A stretch of DNA of 32,830 bases, taken from an uncultured Trueperaceae bacterium (GTDB lineage Bacteria > Deinococcota > Deinococci > Deinococcales > Trueperaceae). Every line of letters starts with the position of its first letter. Positions within the stretch are counted from its first letter, which is position 1. Below are positions 26,064-32,830 of the stretch, in pieces. A program made the translations under genes and the position numbers. The notes below the pieces were generated by a model. That model did no database searches, was not told where the DNA came from, and saw nothing but the letters and a program-made list of their open reading frames with translations. The stretch is from assembly GCA_937907415.1 (NCBI GenBank), contig CALCHY010000046.1:1-32830 (forward strand), read 5' to 3'.

Positions 26064-27463
26064 TAACTAGGTAGTATTGCGGGCACGGGCAAATCGTTGG
26101 TCAAGGCATAGCCCGGCGATGAGTAACGGGTTCCCACCTCATCCATCTTTACGAAGTTGCCGGTGGGCGGCGCTCCTTGAGTAGCATGCCCATATATCGG
26201 GGGCATCATCTCTAGGGGCCAGGCTACCGTCGTGGCGCCGGCCTGTGTCGTCGAAGCTTGGTGCGGATAGGTGCCATTCACGTCGGGCCAAACTGCTCTA
26301 CCAATGCCGCCAGAGCGCTGAGCTGGGACTTGAAGCCAAACGTTTTCCAAAGACACAACATCTCGTTGGCCCTCTAGCGTGAACCATAGCAAGTATCGTG
26401 CGGTAGGCCTGCCGATGATGTTGATATCACGTAAATTGACTGGTCCGTGTTTTGCGGTAGCGGTGATGGACTGGAAGAAGAGCCCCTGATAATCGGTCGA
26501 ACCCGTGAAGCGATCCACTGTGATGCTGCGCGCGCCACCGAAGCTCTGTATCAAGTCTGGATGGTTGTCGGTGAACGAAACTTGGTCTCGGGCGTGCACG
26601 TCGATCACTGCCACGTTCGTAATCTGAACTTGAGCGTCAGGAGTGTTCAGTTGGATTCCCTCGCTCAAATCGTCGCCATGCAGCTTCACGCCTTCCAGGT
26701 GAATGGTACCGGTCTGCCCTGTGAGGTAGAGACCGCGCCTTTCAGCAATCGTAGGTAGCTCTCCACGCCAAGGAATCTTGATCTCGCCGCCGACCATCAC
26801 CACGTTTCTGCCGCCTGAAATGATCATGCCGCTACCCACAGGGGACTTTGGCATCACGATCAGGTAATCACGGCCCGAGGCCAACTTTAGGTTGTATGGA
26901 CCACGCTCAGGATCAACCCTCACTACTTGAGCATCCACGAGGAGGGGAGGTTCGAGAGCCAAAGGCGCACTTCCGCTCTGAATTCCACCTTGGTTCGGGT
27001 CTGTATCAATCCCACCTTCAGGGCTGCCCGGGCAGAGTAGCCGGACAGGAAGCGCCCACTCGGACTCGCCATCGTGGGCAGCGAGCCAACCGTGCTGGAC
27101 CCTGCCTGCAGCCAAGCAAGTCAGCTCCAAGGACACGTCGACACTTGTGGCGGGTCCAATTCTAAAATAGCTTTCGTTGGCCAGGGCGATCCAATCTGCA
27201 GCTGGCAAAAGGTTGAGCTCGATTTCATCTGGTCCCTGGTTAGTAAGGGAAATAGTAACTATGGTAGGTGTTTCCCCGGGCACAGGCGCTTCTAACAATC
27301 TTTCGTCCACCACGACCGACCTTCCGGTAGGACCATCTTGAACCGGTACGCAACCCCAAAGTCCAACGAGAACAACCAAACCTACGATAAGTCCCCATTG
27401 ATTCCGAGAGCCCTGAGGCCTCGAAGGCTGCCATCCTCTCCCTCTGCTGCTCAAGGTTCGCAT
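26060..27463 (-). CDS. Lipoprotein with beta-helix-like domain (paralogue B)
   Basis: A 467-aa exported lipoprotein: hydrophobic segment 24-37 and lipobox LWGC with Cys38. Residues ~45-145 form a beta domain unlike that of paralogue A, with two or more Cys (near 116 and 144) and phrases like 'TISLTNQGPDEIELNLLP' recalling CARDB/BACON-type modules. A linker rich in Gly/Pro/Asp follows, then the domain shared with the 21524-22843 gene: 'GGRNVVMVGGEIKIP', HGDDL (262), HARDQV (290), HPDLIQ (301), at exactly the same internal spacings. TATACT lies 7 bases before the ATG at 27463; the frame extension to 27673 runs into the divergent gene. Function unknown; a polymer-modifying or surface-anchoring role is inferred. 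Confidence 0.85.
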   Translation of the reverse strand: MRTLSSRGRGWQPSRPQGSRNQWGLIVGLVVLVGLWGCVPVQDGPTGRSVVVDERLLEAPVPGETPTIVTISLTNQGPDEIELNLLPAADWIALANESYFRIGPATSVDVSLELTCLAAGRVQHGWLAAHDGESEWALPVRLLCPGSPEGGIDTDPNQGGIQSGSAPLALEPPLLVDAQVVRVDPERGPYNLKLASGRDYLIVMPKSPVGSGMIISGGRNVVMVGGEIKIPWRGELPTIAERRGLYLTGQTGTIHLEGVKLHGDDLSEGIQLNTPDAQVQITNVAVIDVHARDQVSFTDNHPDLIQSFGGARSITVDRFTGSTDYQGLFFQSITATAKHGPVNLRDINIIGRPTARYLLWFTLEGQRDVVSLENVWLQVPAQRSGGIGRAVWPDVNGTYPHQASTTQAGATTVAWPLEMMPPIYGHATQGAPPTGNFVKMDEVGTRYSSPGYALTNDLPVPAILPSY

Positions 27464-27470
27464 CCCTTCC

Positions 27471-27476
27471 AGTATA
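27471..27476 (-). promoter_or_regulatory. Leaderless-type -10 box of lipoprotein paralogue B
   Basis: TATACT on the minus strand with 7 bases (GGAAGGG) to the ATG at 27463, one of the best such boxes in the window. Confidence 0.55.
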
Positions 27477-27573
27477 GCTGCTGTTAAAATCGCGTTACGA
27501 TTGCTTCCGTTGGTCGCGAGCCCGAGGCGTCGGTTACACGAAGCCTTACGAACACGCACTCCATGGCTGGACT

Positions 27574-27578
27574 GGAGG
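27574..27578 (+). promoter_or_regulatory. Ribosome binding site deciding the formyltransferase start
   Basis: GGAGG, five bases before an in-frame TTG at 27584. It sits inside the frame that opens at ATG 27563, so it favours the downstream TTG as the true start. Confidence 0.55.
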
Positions 27579-27583
27579 ATTCC

Positions 27584-28438
27584 TTGAGCATCCCGCAGGT
27601 CGTTGCGATATGCGGAAAATCGAAGATGGCGGTAGAAGCCCTCGATTTCATCCACTACCTTTCGTTGAGCCATGGCTTCGATCTGTTAGTCGTGCCAGGT
27701 AAAGGTGACCCTGACCTGGACACTTGGCAGCCTTCGCTCCGTCAGGCTGCGGGCAAACTAGGGGTGTCTATCGCTAGCCTCAGCGACCTGAAGCCCCTGG
27801 CCAATCTCCTTCTGCTCTCGCTCGAGTACGACAGGATACTTCGCACCGAGCATTTCGCTTCGAGCAGGCTTTACAACATTCACCTCTCCGCGCTGCCGGC
27901 GTATCGGGGATGTTATACGGCGACGTGGCCCATTCTGAACGGCGAAACCAGTGCTGGGGTGACTCTTCACGAGATAACCGACGGCATCGACGAGGGGCCC
28001 ATCGTAGACCAGGCCCTGTTTCCTCTGTCGGAGCACGTCACGGCCAGGTCTCTTTATGACCACCTATTGCAAGAGGGATCCCGGCTATTGCATAAGAATA
28101 TTGAGGCTTTGCTGCACGGGACAGCGCGAGCCGAGACTCAGAACGAGGCGCGCGCCACCTATTACAAGCGCTCCAGCCTTAGACTGCCCGAGGATGCGAA
28201 TCTACCTACCAGCCTGACCAGCGAGCAGATGTTGAGGGCGGTGCGGGCCTTCAATTTTCCAGAATACCAAGTGGCTAAAGTGTTGGGCCGCAAAGTAACC
28301 GCTGCCCGGGTCGTGGCGAGGAACTGCGTACAGCCGGAAGGGTACGTAATTGAGGCCAATGAAAGGTACTTCGTGTGTGTACTCAGCGACCGTACGGCAG
28401 TACAATTTACGTTAGGAACGGATTTGACCGCAGGATAG
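27584..28438 (+). CDS. Sugar N-formyltransferase
   Basis: Transfers a formyl group from 10-formyltetrahydrofolate to the amino group of a sugar nucleotide. The 284-aa protein has the formyltransferase core 'LYNIHLSALPAYRGCYTATW', then 'GETSAGVTLHEITDGIDEGPI'-type segments (shown in part). The catalytic triad is Asn98, His100 and Asp136; the N-to-D distance of 38 equals that of E. coli Fmt (N106 to D144). The C-terminal part with 'RAVRAFNFPEYQVAKV' is typical of sugar enzymes rather than of Met-tRNA formyltransferase. It fits the amino sugar made by the neighbouring dehydrogenase/aminotransferase pair. TTG 27584 is chosen for its GGAGG site; ATG 27563 is the alternative. Confidence 0.88.
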   Translation: MSIPQVVAICGKSKMAVEALDFIHYLSLSHGFDLLVVPGKGDPDLDTWQPSLRQAAGKLGVSIASLSDLKPLANLLLLSLEYDRILRTEHFASSRLYNIHLSALPAYRGCYTATWPILNGETSAGVTLHEITDGIDEGPIVDQALFPLSEHVTARSLYDHLLQEGSRLLHKNIEALLHGTARAETQNEARATYYKRSSLRLPEDANLPTSLTSEQMLRAVRAFNFPEYQVAKVLGRKVTAARVVARNCVQPEGYVIEANERYFVCVLSDRTAVQFTLGTDLTAG

Positions 28439-28455
28439 GGGAGCAAGACCGCTGG

Positions 28456-28461
28456 TAGACT
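28456..28461 (+). promoter_or_regulatory. Leaderless-type -10 box of the polymerase gene
   Basis: TAGACT with 8 bases to the ATG at 28470; the gap to the upstream formyltransferase stop is short, so this may be an internal promoter. Confidence 0.4.
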
Positions 28462-28469
28462 GCGAGACG

Positions 28470-29858
28470 ATGCAACCGAGGTGGCTGAATCCCCTGCGAG
28501 GCCTTGCGGGGGCAGCGGTTTTAGGGGCGGCGATTGGCGCTTCAGTCTGGTTGGACCCCAATCTGCCGCTGATCGTTTCCGGTGCACTCGTGCTTCTGGG
28601 CATGTTGTTGCTTTCCCAACCCGTGCACTTGCTGTTTCTTCTGGTCGTCCTAACTCCCTTTACGGCAGCGATTCCCGCTGGTGCCCTAATTCCGATTCTA
28701 AGCCCATATGACCTAATGTTGATATTGGTCACGGTGTTGATGGCGGTGTTTGTACTGCTTTGCGGGCGCCGTACTCTCTTGCCTCCGGCGCTGATCGCAG
28801 CGCTAGTGGCCTTCGGATTGGGAACTAGCGTCGGCCCGCTCTATCTGTTTCTGGCCCGCGGCGACCCACTTGAACTGGGTGACGTCGTCAGCCTACTCGC
28901 GCCTTTGAAGTTCTTGCTTGTGTTCTGGCTCTTCATGGTCGGGCCACGAACTACGGATCAGCGTTCCAACCTAATCAGGTGGATGGTATACAGCGCCACC
29001 GTCGTCGCGGGAATCGGACTCTTGCAGGCAGCCCGCCTCCCAATGGTCGACGAGATCCTCAATGCCGTCTATCCCAGCGCGCAGACCGCAAACTCTTTGG
29101 AGCTGGGCCGCGTGACCTCGGTGATGGGGGCCTGGAACTCTCTAGGTCTATTCTTGCTGACCGCTTTGATGATCATAGCGGCGACGATCGCTGACGAACG
29201 CTCAAGGGGCCGGCGTCGTGGGCTTATTCTTTGTGCTGCGATAGTGCTCGCTTGCCTACTAGCCACGAACTTATATTCCGGTCTTATCGGCGCGGCGTTA
29301 GGTCTGCTGATCCTCAAGACTTCCGACCCACGCGGAATTCGATCCTTAATGCCGCTCGTGCTCGTCTCAGTACTCGGTGCGCTGGTACTACTTCCGACGA
29401 TTATTCAACGCGCGGAAATGCAGTTCGAAGAAGAGTCCTGGGTTCCACAGACGCTGCGTTTTCGTTATCACGTGTGGACTGATTACTTCATCCCGGCCAT
29501 CGCCGAAGAGCCTTGGCTGGGTGTTAGCCCGAACTTCGACGATATCCCCTTCCCTTATCCCGAGAGCCAGTACATCTATTACCTCTATCGCTCCGGTGCA
29601 CTGTCACTTGTTGCCCACTTGATCTGGATCGCTTCACTGCTAACTTGGCTGATTTCAAGCAGGAAACGAGAACCGCCGGGACCAGATCGACAACTCAATC
29701 GTTCCGTCGCCCTGATCCCCATTGTGCTGATCCTTGTTCTCAGTCTAATCGGAGCGATCAACCCAGTGTTTACTTATACCGGCAGCATGACCTACTTCTG
29801 GATGATCGTCGGGCTGATCATCAACGCGAAACAAGGAGCTAACTATGACGCGACCTGA
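28470..29858 (+). CDS. Wzy-type O-antigen/exopolysaccharide polymerase or ligase
   Basis: A 462-aa integral membrane protein with about ten or more hydrophobic segments and a larger extracytoplasmic loop (residues ~310-370: 'QFEEESWVPQTLRFRYHVW', 'AIAEEPWLGVSPNFDDIPFPYPE' in part) containing the 'R.R...W......I...P..G.G'-like pattern of Wzy_C/WaaL proteins. It would join flipped repeat units into polymer. Function is assigned by topology and that loop motif; polymerase versus ligase cannot be separated, but as the only such protein in the island polymerase is more likely. It overlaps the next gene by 14 bases, implying one transcript. Confidence 0.85.
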   Translation: MQPRWLNPLRGLAGAAVLGAAIGASVWLDPNLPLIVSGALVLLGMLLLSQPVHLLFLLVVLTPFTAAIPAGALIPILSPYDLMLILVTVLMAVFVLLCGRRTLLPPALIAALVAFGLGTSVGPLYLFLARGDPLELGDVVSLLAPLKFLLVFWLFMVGPRTTDQRSNLIRWMVYSATVVAGIGLLQAARLPMVDEILNAVYPSAQTANSLELGRVTSVMGAWNSLGLFLLTALMIIAATIADERSRGRRRGLILCAAIVLACLLATNLYSGLIGAALGLLILKTSDPRGIRSLMPLVLVSVLGALVLLPTIIQRAEMQFEEESWVPQTLRFRYHVWTDYFIPAIAEEPWLGVSPNFDDIPFPYPESQYIYYLYRSGALSLVAHLIWIASLLTWLISSRKREPPGPDRQLNRSVALIPIVLILVLSLIGAINPVFTYTGSMTYFWMIVGLIINAKQGANYDAT

Positions 29859-30834
29859 GATCGTGGCGATCGTGTGGGCCCCACACGAGGCCCGGACGGC
29901 CTCATTTGCCGATTGGCTAGGCGCAGAACTCCACAACGTCCACTTCCTACTCGAGAGGAGGCCGTGGCTCGCACCCATCAAGTATGTGCCCCAGTGGATT
30001 GCGACCTGGTGGTTGCTTTTGAGGAAGAGGCCGAGGTTCGTCTACGTCACCAACTCACCCCCCTTTGCTGGGCTTTGTGTGATGCTTTTCTGCTCCATAT
30101 CAAGAACGAAATTTGTGATGGATACCCACCCACCGGGCCTATTTAGCCGCCGCTGGGCGTGGTCTAAACCACTACAACGATTTACCGCTCGTTACGCCCA
30201 TATGAATGTCATTGACCAGGAGCGATTCGCGAGAATGTTCCGCGAATGGGGCGCCCCTGTCATGGTATTAGAGAACCCTCCTAAACTAAACCTACCAGCC
30301 CGACCTGCCTTGGGCTTGCCAACGCAGCCGACCATCAGCTACATCGGTACTTTCGGCCAAGACGAACCGGTTGATGCCCTCATGGAAGCCGCTCGTCTGC
30401 TACCTGACGTTAAGTTCTACGTCCTGGGCAATATCGGTCTAGCGAGACAATCGGTGATAGCTACCGCACCTCCCAACGTCGAGTTCACCGGCTACCTACT
30501 CCGTGACGAATACTGGAACAGACTATATAGATCGCACGCGATTGTAGCCCTGACAACTCACGAACATTCCCTTTCCGGCGCAGCTCAAGATGGCCTGACT
30601 ATCGGTGCACCGCTCGTACTCTCGGATCAGCCAACCTTAAGGGAATACTTCACTCAAGGAGCAGTGTTCGCGCCTAACAACGGCAGAGGGTTAGCGACTG
30701 GAATCCAAAGCGTGTTGGAGGACAACGAACGCTTGCGGAGCGAGATGTTTGGCCTCCGCGATGTCGTTTCAATGAGATGGCGGGAGAACTTCGAGGCTCT
30801 TAAACGCATCATGAGTGACCCGAAGTCCTCATGA
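29845..30834 (+). CDS. Glycosyltransferase, GT-B fold (GT4-like)
   Basis: A 329-aa glycosyltransferase. The N-terminal half has 'PRFVYVTNSPPFAGL', 'KFVMDTHPPGLFSRRW' (acceptor/nucleotide domain), and the C-terminal half starts 'TISYIGTFGQDEPVDALMEAA', then 'VEFTGYLLRDEYWNRLYRSHA' in part, 'SGAAQDGLTIGAPLVLSD' at the donor site. The classical E-x7-E is not clear, so donor specificity is open. It has AAGGAG seven bases before the ATG at 29845 and overlaps the polymerase gene by 14 bases. It would add a later sugar of the repeat unit. No membrane span is convincing; peripheral association is assumed. Confidence 0.85.
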   Translation: MTRPEIVAIVWAPHEARTASFADWLGAELHNVHFLLERRPWLAPIKYVPQWIATWWLLLRKRPRFVYVTNSPPFAGLCVMLFCSISRTKFVMDTHPPGLFSRRWAWSKPLQRFTARYAHMNVIDQERFARMFREWGAPVMVLENPPKLNLPARPALGLPTQPTISYIGTFGQDEPVDALMEAARLLPDVKFYVLGNIGLARQSVIATAPPNVEFTGYLLRDEYWNRLYRSHAIVALTTHEHSLSGAAQDGLTIGAPLVLSDQPTLREYFTQGAVFAPNNGRGLATGIQSVLEDNERLRSEMFGLRDVVSMRWRENFEALKRIMSDPKSS

Positions 30835-30890
30835 CGACATCGCTCTCGCCTTCTCACGCCCTGCAGTTTTTTGAGTCATTCGATACGCAA

Positions 30891-32393
30891 CTAGTTGATA
30901 TTTCTACAAAGCTCTGAGGGGACATCAACAGCTATGACACCTACGATGTCCTGCCGCACCGGGGACAACCCGTTTAGCACAGCTCTAAGAACCTCTCGGT
31001 TTAGCCCGGTGAATCGAACGACTACTATCAGTTTGGGGATCTCTGAGGCCAACGTCAATGCGTCAGGCATTGTCACGGCAGACGCTGTATCGATCACGAT
31101 CGTGTCATAAAGAGGTTTGACGTGCTCTAGGAAGGCCGCAAAGCCACCCGCTAACACCTTAAGTGGGGAGACGCCTGATTCACGGGGAGCGACCATAGCA
31201 AATGTGTCTTCCCCCACGGTGAACTCGTTTGGGTGATAGCGATCGAAGGGGGCAGTCATGAACTGTTCCAGGCCCGGCCCAGGTAGGTCGATCTCAGCGT
31301 CAACGAAGGCCAGTTTGGTCATCGGGCGCCTTAGGTCTGAACTCACGAACAGAGTTTGGTGGCCAGTTCCAGCGAATGCGCGTGCCAGTCCGAAGGATAG
31401 TTCACGAGTGTCGAGACCATCGCTTAGGCCGACCACTAGGAATTGATTCTGCGTCGCGTTCGATAATAGTGCGAGCTTCGCAGCCAAGTATGTCAGCCGA
31501 TACTCGTCTCTACTGCAGCGGCGCCTAAGTGCTCCTTGGGGAATGGCCGCCAACACCGGTGCCTCTACTAGCCGAGCTAGCTCCTCAAGGGTTCGGACGC
31601 GCCCGCTCGCGGCGCGCATGACGATCAGTAGGGCATAAGCGCAGACGAGCCCCGCGATAAAAGCCAGGGCAGCGTACAAGGCCGGGCGGGGCGCAACTTG
31701 TGGAGCAGGGCCAAGAGCCAGCTGGAAGACACTGAGCGAAGCGAAGGTGTCGCCTACTGTGCCACGCATCGATAGAAGCAGGTTGCGTTGCGAGTCCCTC
31801 AACGACACGACTTCGGCAATTGCCAACTCGTTCGCGCCATCAGCCGACGCTAGTTCTGCGATCTCGGCAGACAATGCATCGACCCGCGCAGAAAGGGCCG
31901 AGATCGCTTGTGCCACGGTGTCAGAAGCACGCTGTTGTTCCCAGGCCAGCATGCTAAGAGCAACTGCGTTGGCCTCGGCGCTTGCTGTTTCAGGGTCGCC
32001 CGCCCAGACGTTCACGCCAACGACGCTTGAAGACCGCCCCTCGGAGGTCGTGACCTTCATGCGTAGCATCAACTCCTCGGCATCACTCAACTTTGGTAGA
32101 TCGCTTCCCAAGCGCCGCAAAGCTTCAAGAAGAATTGTGTCGGTCTTAGCAAGCTCTTGATAGGTCGCACTGTCCAAAGGTGAGATCGTGAAGGGCATCC
32201 CTGCCACGTCGCGGAGATTCTGACCAGGAGTAGCGACGAGGAGGCGGGCATCGGCGGCGTATCGCGGAGACATCCAACCAGCAACCACTAGTGCCGCTAC
32301 CGCAGCGATAACGCCTGTGAGCAGGGCGAAGCCCAGCCCACGAATCAGGAACCGCATGACGTCAACGTATCCTAGCTCTTGTTGCTCGATCAT
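30891..32393 (-). CDS. Wzz-type chain-length protein fused to a degenerate BY-kinase domain
   Basis: A 500-aa membrane protein with the layout of Wzc/CapAB: a first membrane helix at ~18-39, a periplasmic region with coiled coil (~155-210), a Pro-rich 'APQVAPRP' before the second helix (~238-260), then a cytoplasmic ATPase-like domain. That domain keeps the overall order of bacterial tyrosine kinases but not the catalytic residues: the Walker A position reads 'GLSDGLDTRELS' (322-333) without Gly-Lys-Ser/Thr; Walker A' is 'FVSSDLRRP' (349-357); Walker B is 'IVIDTAS' (432-438). There is no C-terminal tyrosine cluster; it ends 'SELCRNIN'. It probably regulates polymer length without kinase activity. 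ATG 32393 has GAGG just upstream. Confidence 0.88.
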   Translation of the reverse strand: MIEQQELGYVDVMRFLIRGLGFALLTGVIAAVAALVVAGWMSPRYAADARLLVATPGQNLRDVAGMPFTISPLDSATYQELAKTDTILLEALRRLGSDLPKLSDAEELMLRMKVTTSEGRSSSVVGVNVWAGDPETASAEANAVALSMLAWEQQRASDTVAQAISALSARVDALSAEIAELASADGANELAIAEVVSLRDSQRNLLLSMRGTVGDTFASLSVFQLALGPAPQVAPRPALYAALAFIAGLVCAYALLIVMRAASGRVRTLEELARLVEAPVLAAIPQGALRRRCSRDEYRLTYLAAKLALLSNATQNQFLVVGLSDGLDTRELSFGLARAFAGTGHQTLFVSSDLRRPMTKLAFVDAEIDLPGPGLEQFMTAPFDRYHPNEFTVGEDTFAMVAPRESGVSPLKVLAGGFAAFLEHVKPLYDTIVIDTASAVTMPDALTLASEIPKLIVVVRFTGLNREVLRAVLNGLSPVRQDIVGVIAVDVPSELCRNIN

Positions 32394-32423
32394 TGGCCTC
32401 TTTCGTGAGCCTTCTGGCGGTTT

Positions 32424-32438
32424 CGCCTATTATAGGCG
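32424..32438. promoter_or_regulatory. Promoter and palindrome of the Wzz-like gene
   Basis: CGCCTAT-T-ATAGGCG is an inverted repeat with 7-base arms and one central base. On the minus strand it contains a perfect TATAAT (32434-32429), about 36 bases before the ATG at 32393. A weak -35 (GTTAAC) is at 32451-32456. The overlap suggests an operator, or a coincidence of the -10. Confidence 0.5.
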
Positions 32439-32674
32439 GAGCCAGCTCACGTTAACCTTCTCCAATTTCATCCCTCCGCCTCTTCCAAGCCGTGAGCCGC
32501 TTACCCGTCACCCCCGATACCCATCACGCCCCCGCAAACCCAACTCGCCTATGTCCTTGACGCAGTACAACGTTCTCGTGTCCGGCCGGCCTCGCGCGGC
32601 GCGAATACCGGGGTCCGCGGCGCTCAATCAAGCTGTCCAGCGGTCCGAGCAGACGCAACGCAACGTGGCCCCCC

Positions 32675-32830
32675 TCAACTAGCCAGCACCTCGAGGAACC
32701 GCGTGCCGTAGCGCTCGAGTTTCGTGTCGCCAACGCCCTGCACCGCATGAAGCGCTGCCAGGCTTCTGGGCCGCATGGCCACCATCTCCCGCAGCGTCTT
32801 GTCGTGAAACACCACGTAGGGTGGCACGCC
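32675..32830 (-). CDS. recQ: RecQ-like helicase, C-terminal HRDC end (truncated by window edge)
   Basis: The last 51 codons of a minus-strand gene that continues beyond the window, ending at TGA 32675. The sequence 'GVPPYVVFHDKTLREM', 'RPRSLAALHAVQGVGDTKL' and 'RYGTRFLEVL' is the HRDC domain, a nucleic-acid-binding helical module at the C-terminus of RecQ helicases (DNA unwinding in recombination and repair). Deinococcus RecQ has several such domains. HRDC also ends some UvrD-like helicases and RNase D, so the gene name is likely but not certain from this fragment. Confidence 0.7.
   Translation of the reverse strand, partial: GVPPYVVFHDKTLREMVAMRPRSLAALHAVQGVGDTKLERYGTRFLEVLAS

Noticed and set aside
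27464..27673. N-terminal extension of lipoprotein B
   Set aside because: Overlaps the divergent formyltransferase start and would place the lipobox over 100 residues into the protein; the TATACT box supports 27463.

Overview
The window looks like a chromosome segment from a high-GC bacterium of the Deinococcota, perhaps a Truepera-like lineage. The clues are an archaeal/eukaryotic-type (about 480 aa) prolyl-tRNA synthetase, a methionyl-tRNA synthetase whose zinc-ligand spacing matches the Thermus enzyme as I recall it, a FrnE-type oxidoreductase carrying both CPWC and a C-terminal CX4C pair as described for Deinococcus radiodurans, and many genes with a TANNNT box 5-8 nt in front of the start codon (leaderless promoters, common in Deinococcus). 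This assignment is inference; no rRNA is present to confirm it.

Region 1 (1-14662) is dense housekeeping DNA: the end of an unknown, possibly DUF3352-like gene; coaE and a CCA-adding enzyme head to head; ribH, a secreted protein and galE on the minus strand; ilvE; a 61-aa small protein; a thiolase; an unknown 145-aa gene and proS; a DUF4032/ParB-like plus universal-stress fusion; frnE; and metG, which has a leader containing an intrinsic terminator.

Region 2 (14663-15876) is an insertion-sequence graveyard: a shattered IS5-family transposase and the C-terminal piece of a second, probably IS1634-like, transposase.

Region 3 (15877-32393) is an exopolysaccharide/cell-surface glycan island with visibly lower GC and different codon use. 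It encodes a polyprenyl-phosphate sugar-1-phosphate transferase (initiation), a Gfo/Idh/MocA sugar dehydrogenase with a DegT aminotransferase (amino-sugar synthesis), a sugar N-formyltransferase and a hexapeptide-repeat acyltransferase (decoration), two glycosyltransferases, a Wzx-type flippase, a Wzy/ligase-type polymerase, a Wzz/BY-kinase-like chain-length protein whose kinase domain is degenerate, an adenylating acyl ligase with a separate acyl carrier protein, and two paralogous lipoproteins with a shared beta-helix-like domain. Together these make a Wzx/Wzy-dependent pathway for a modified amino-sugar polymer. The most novel element is the lipoprotein pair, which I cannot assign to a described enzyme family and which may modify, cut or anchor the polymer.

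Region 4 (32394-32830) holds the promoter and palindrome of the Wzz-like gene and the 3' end of a recQ-like gene, which returns the window to housekeeping DNA.
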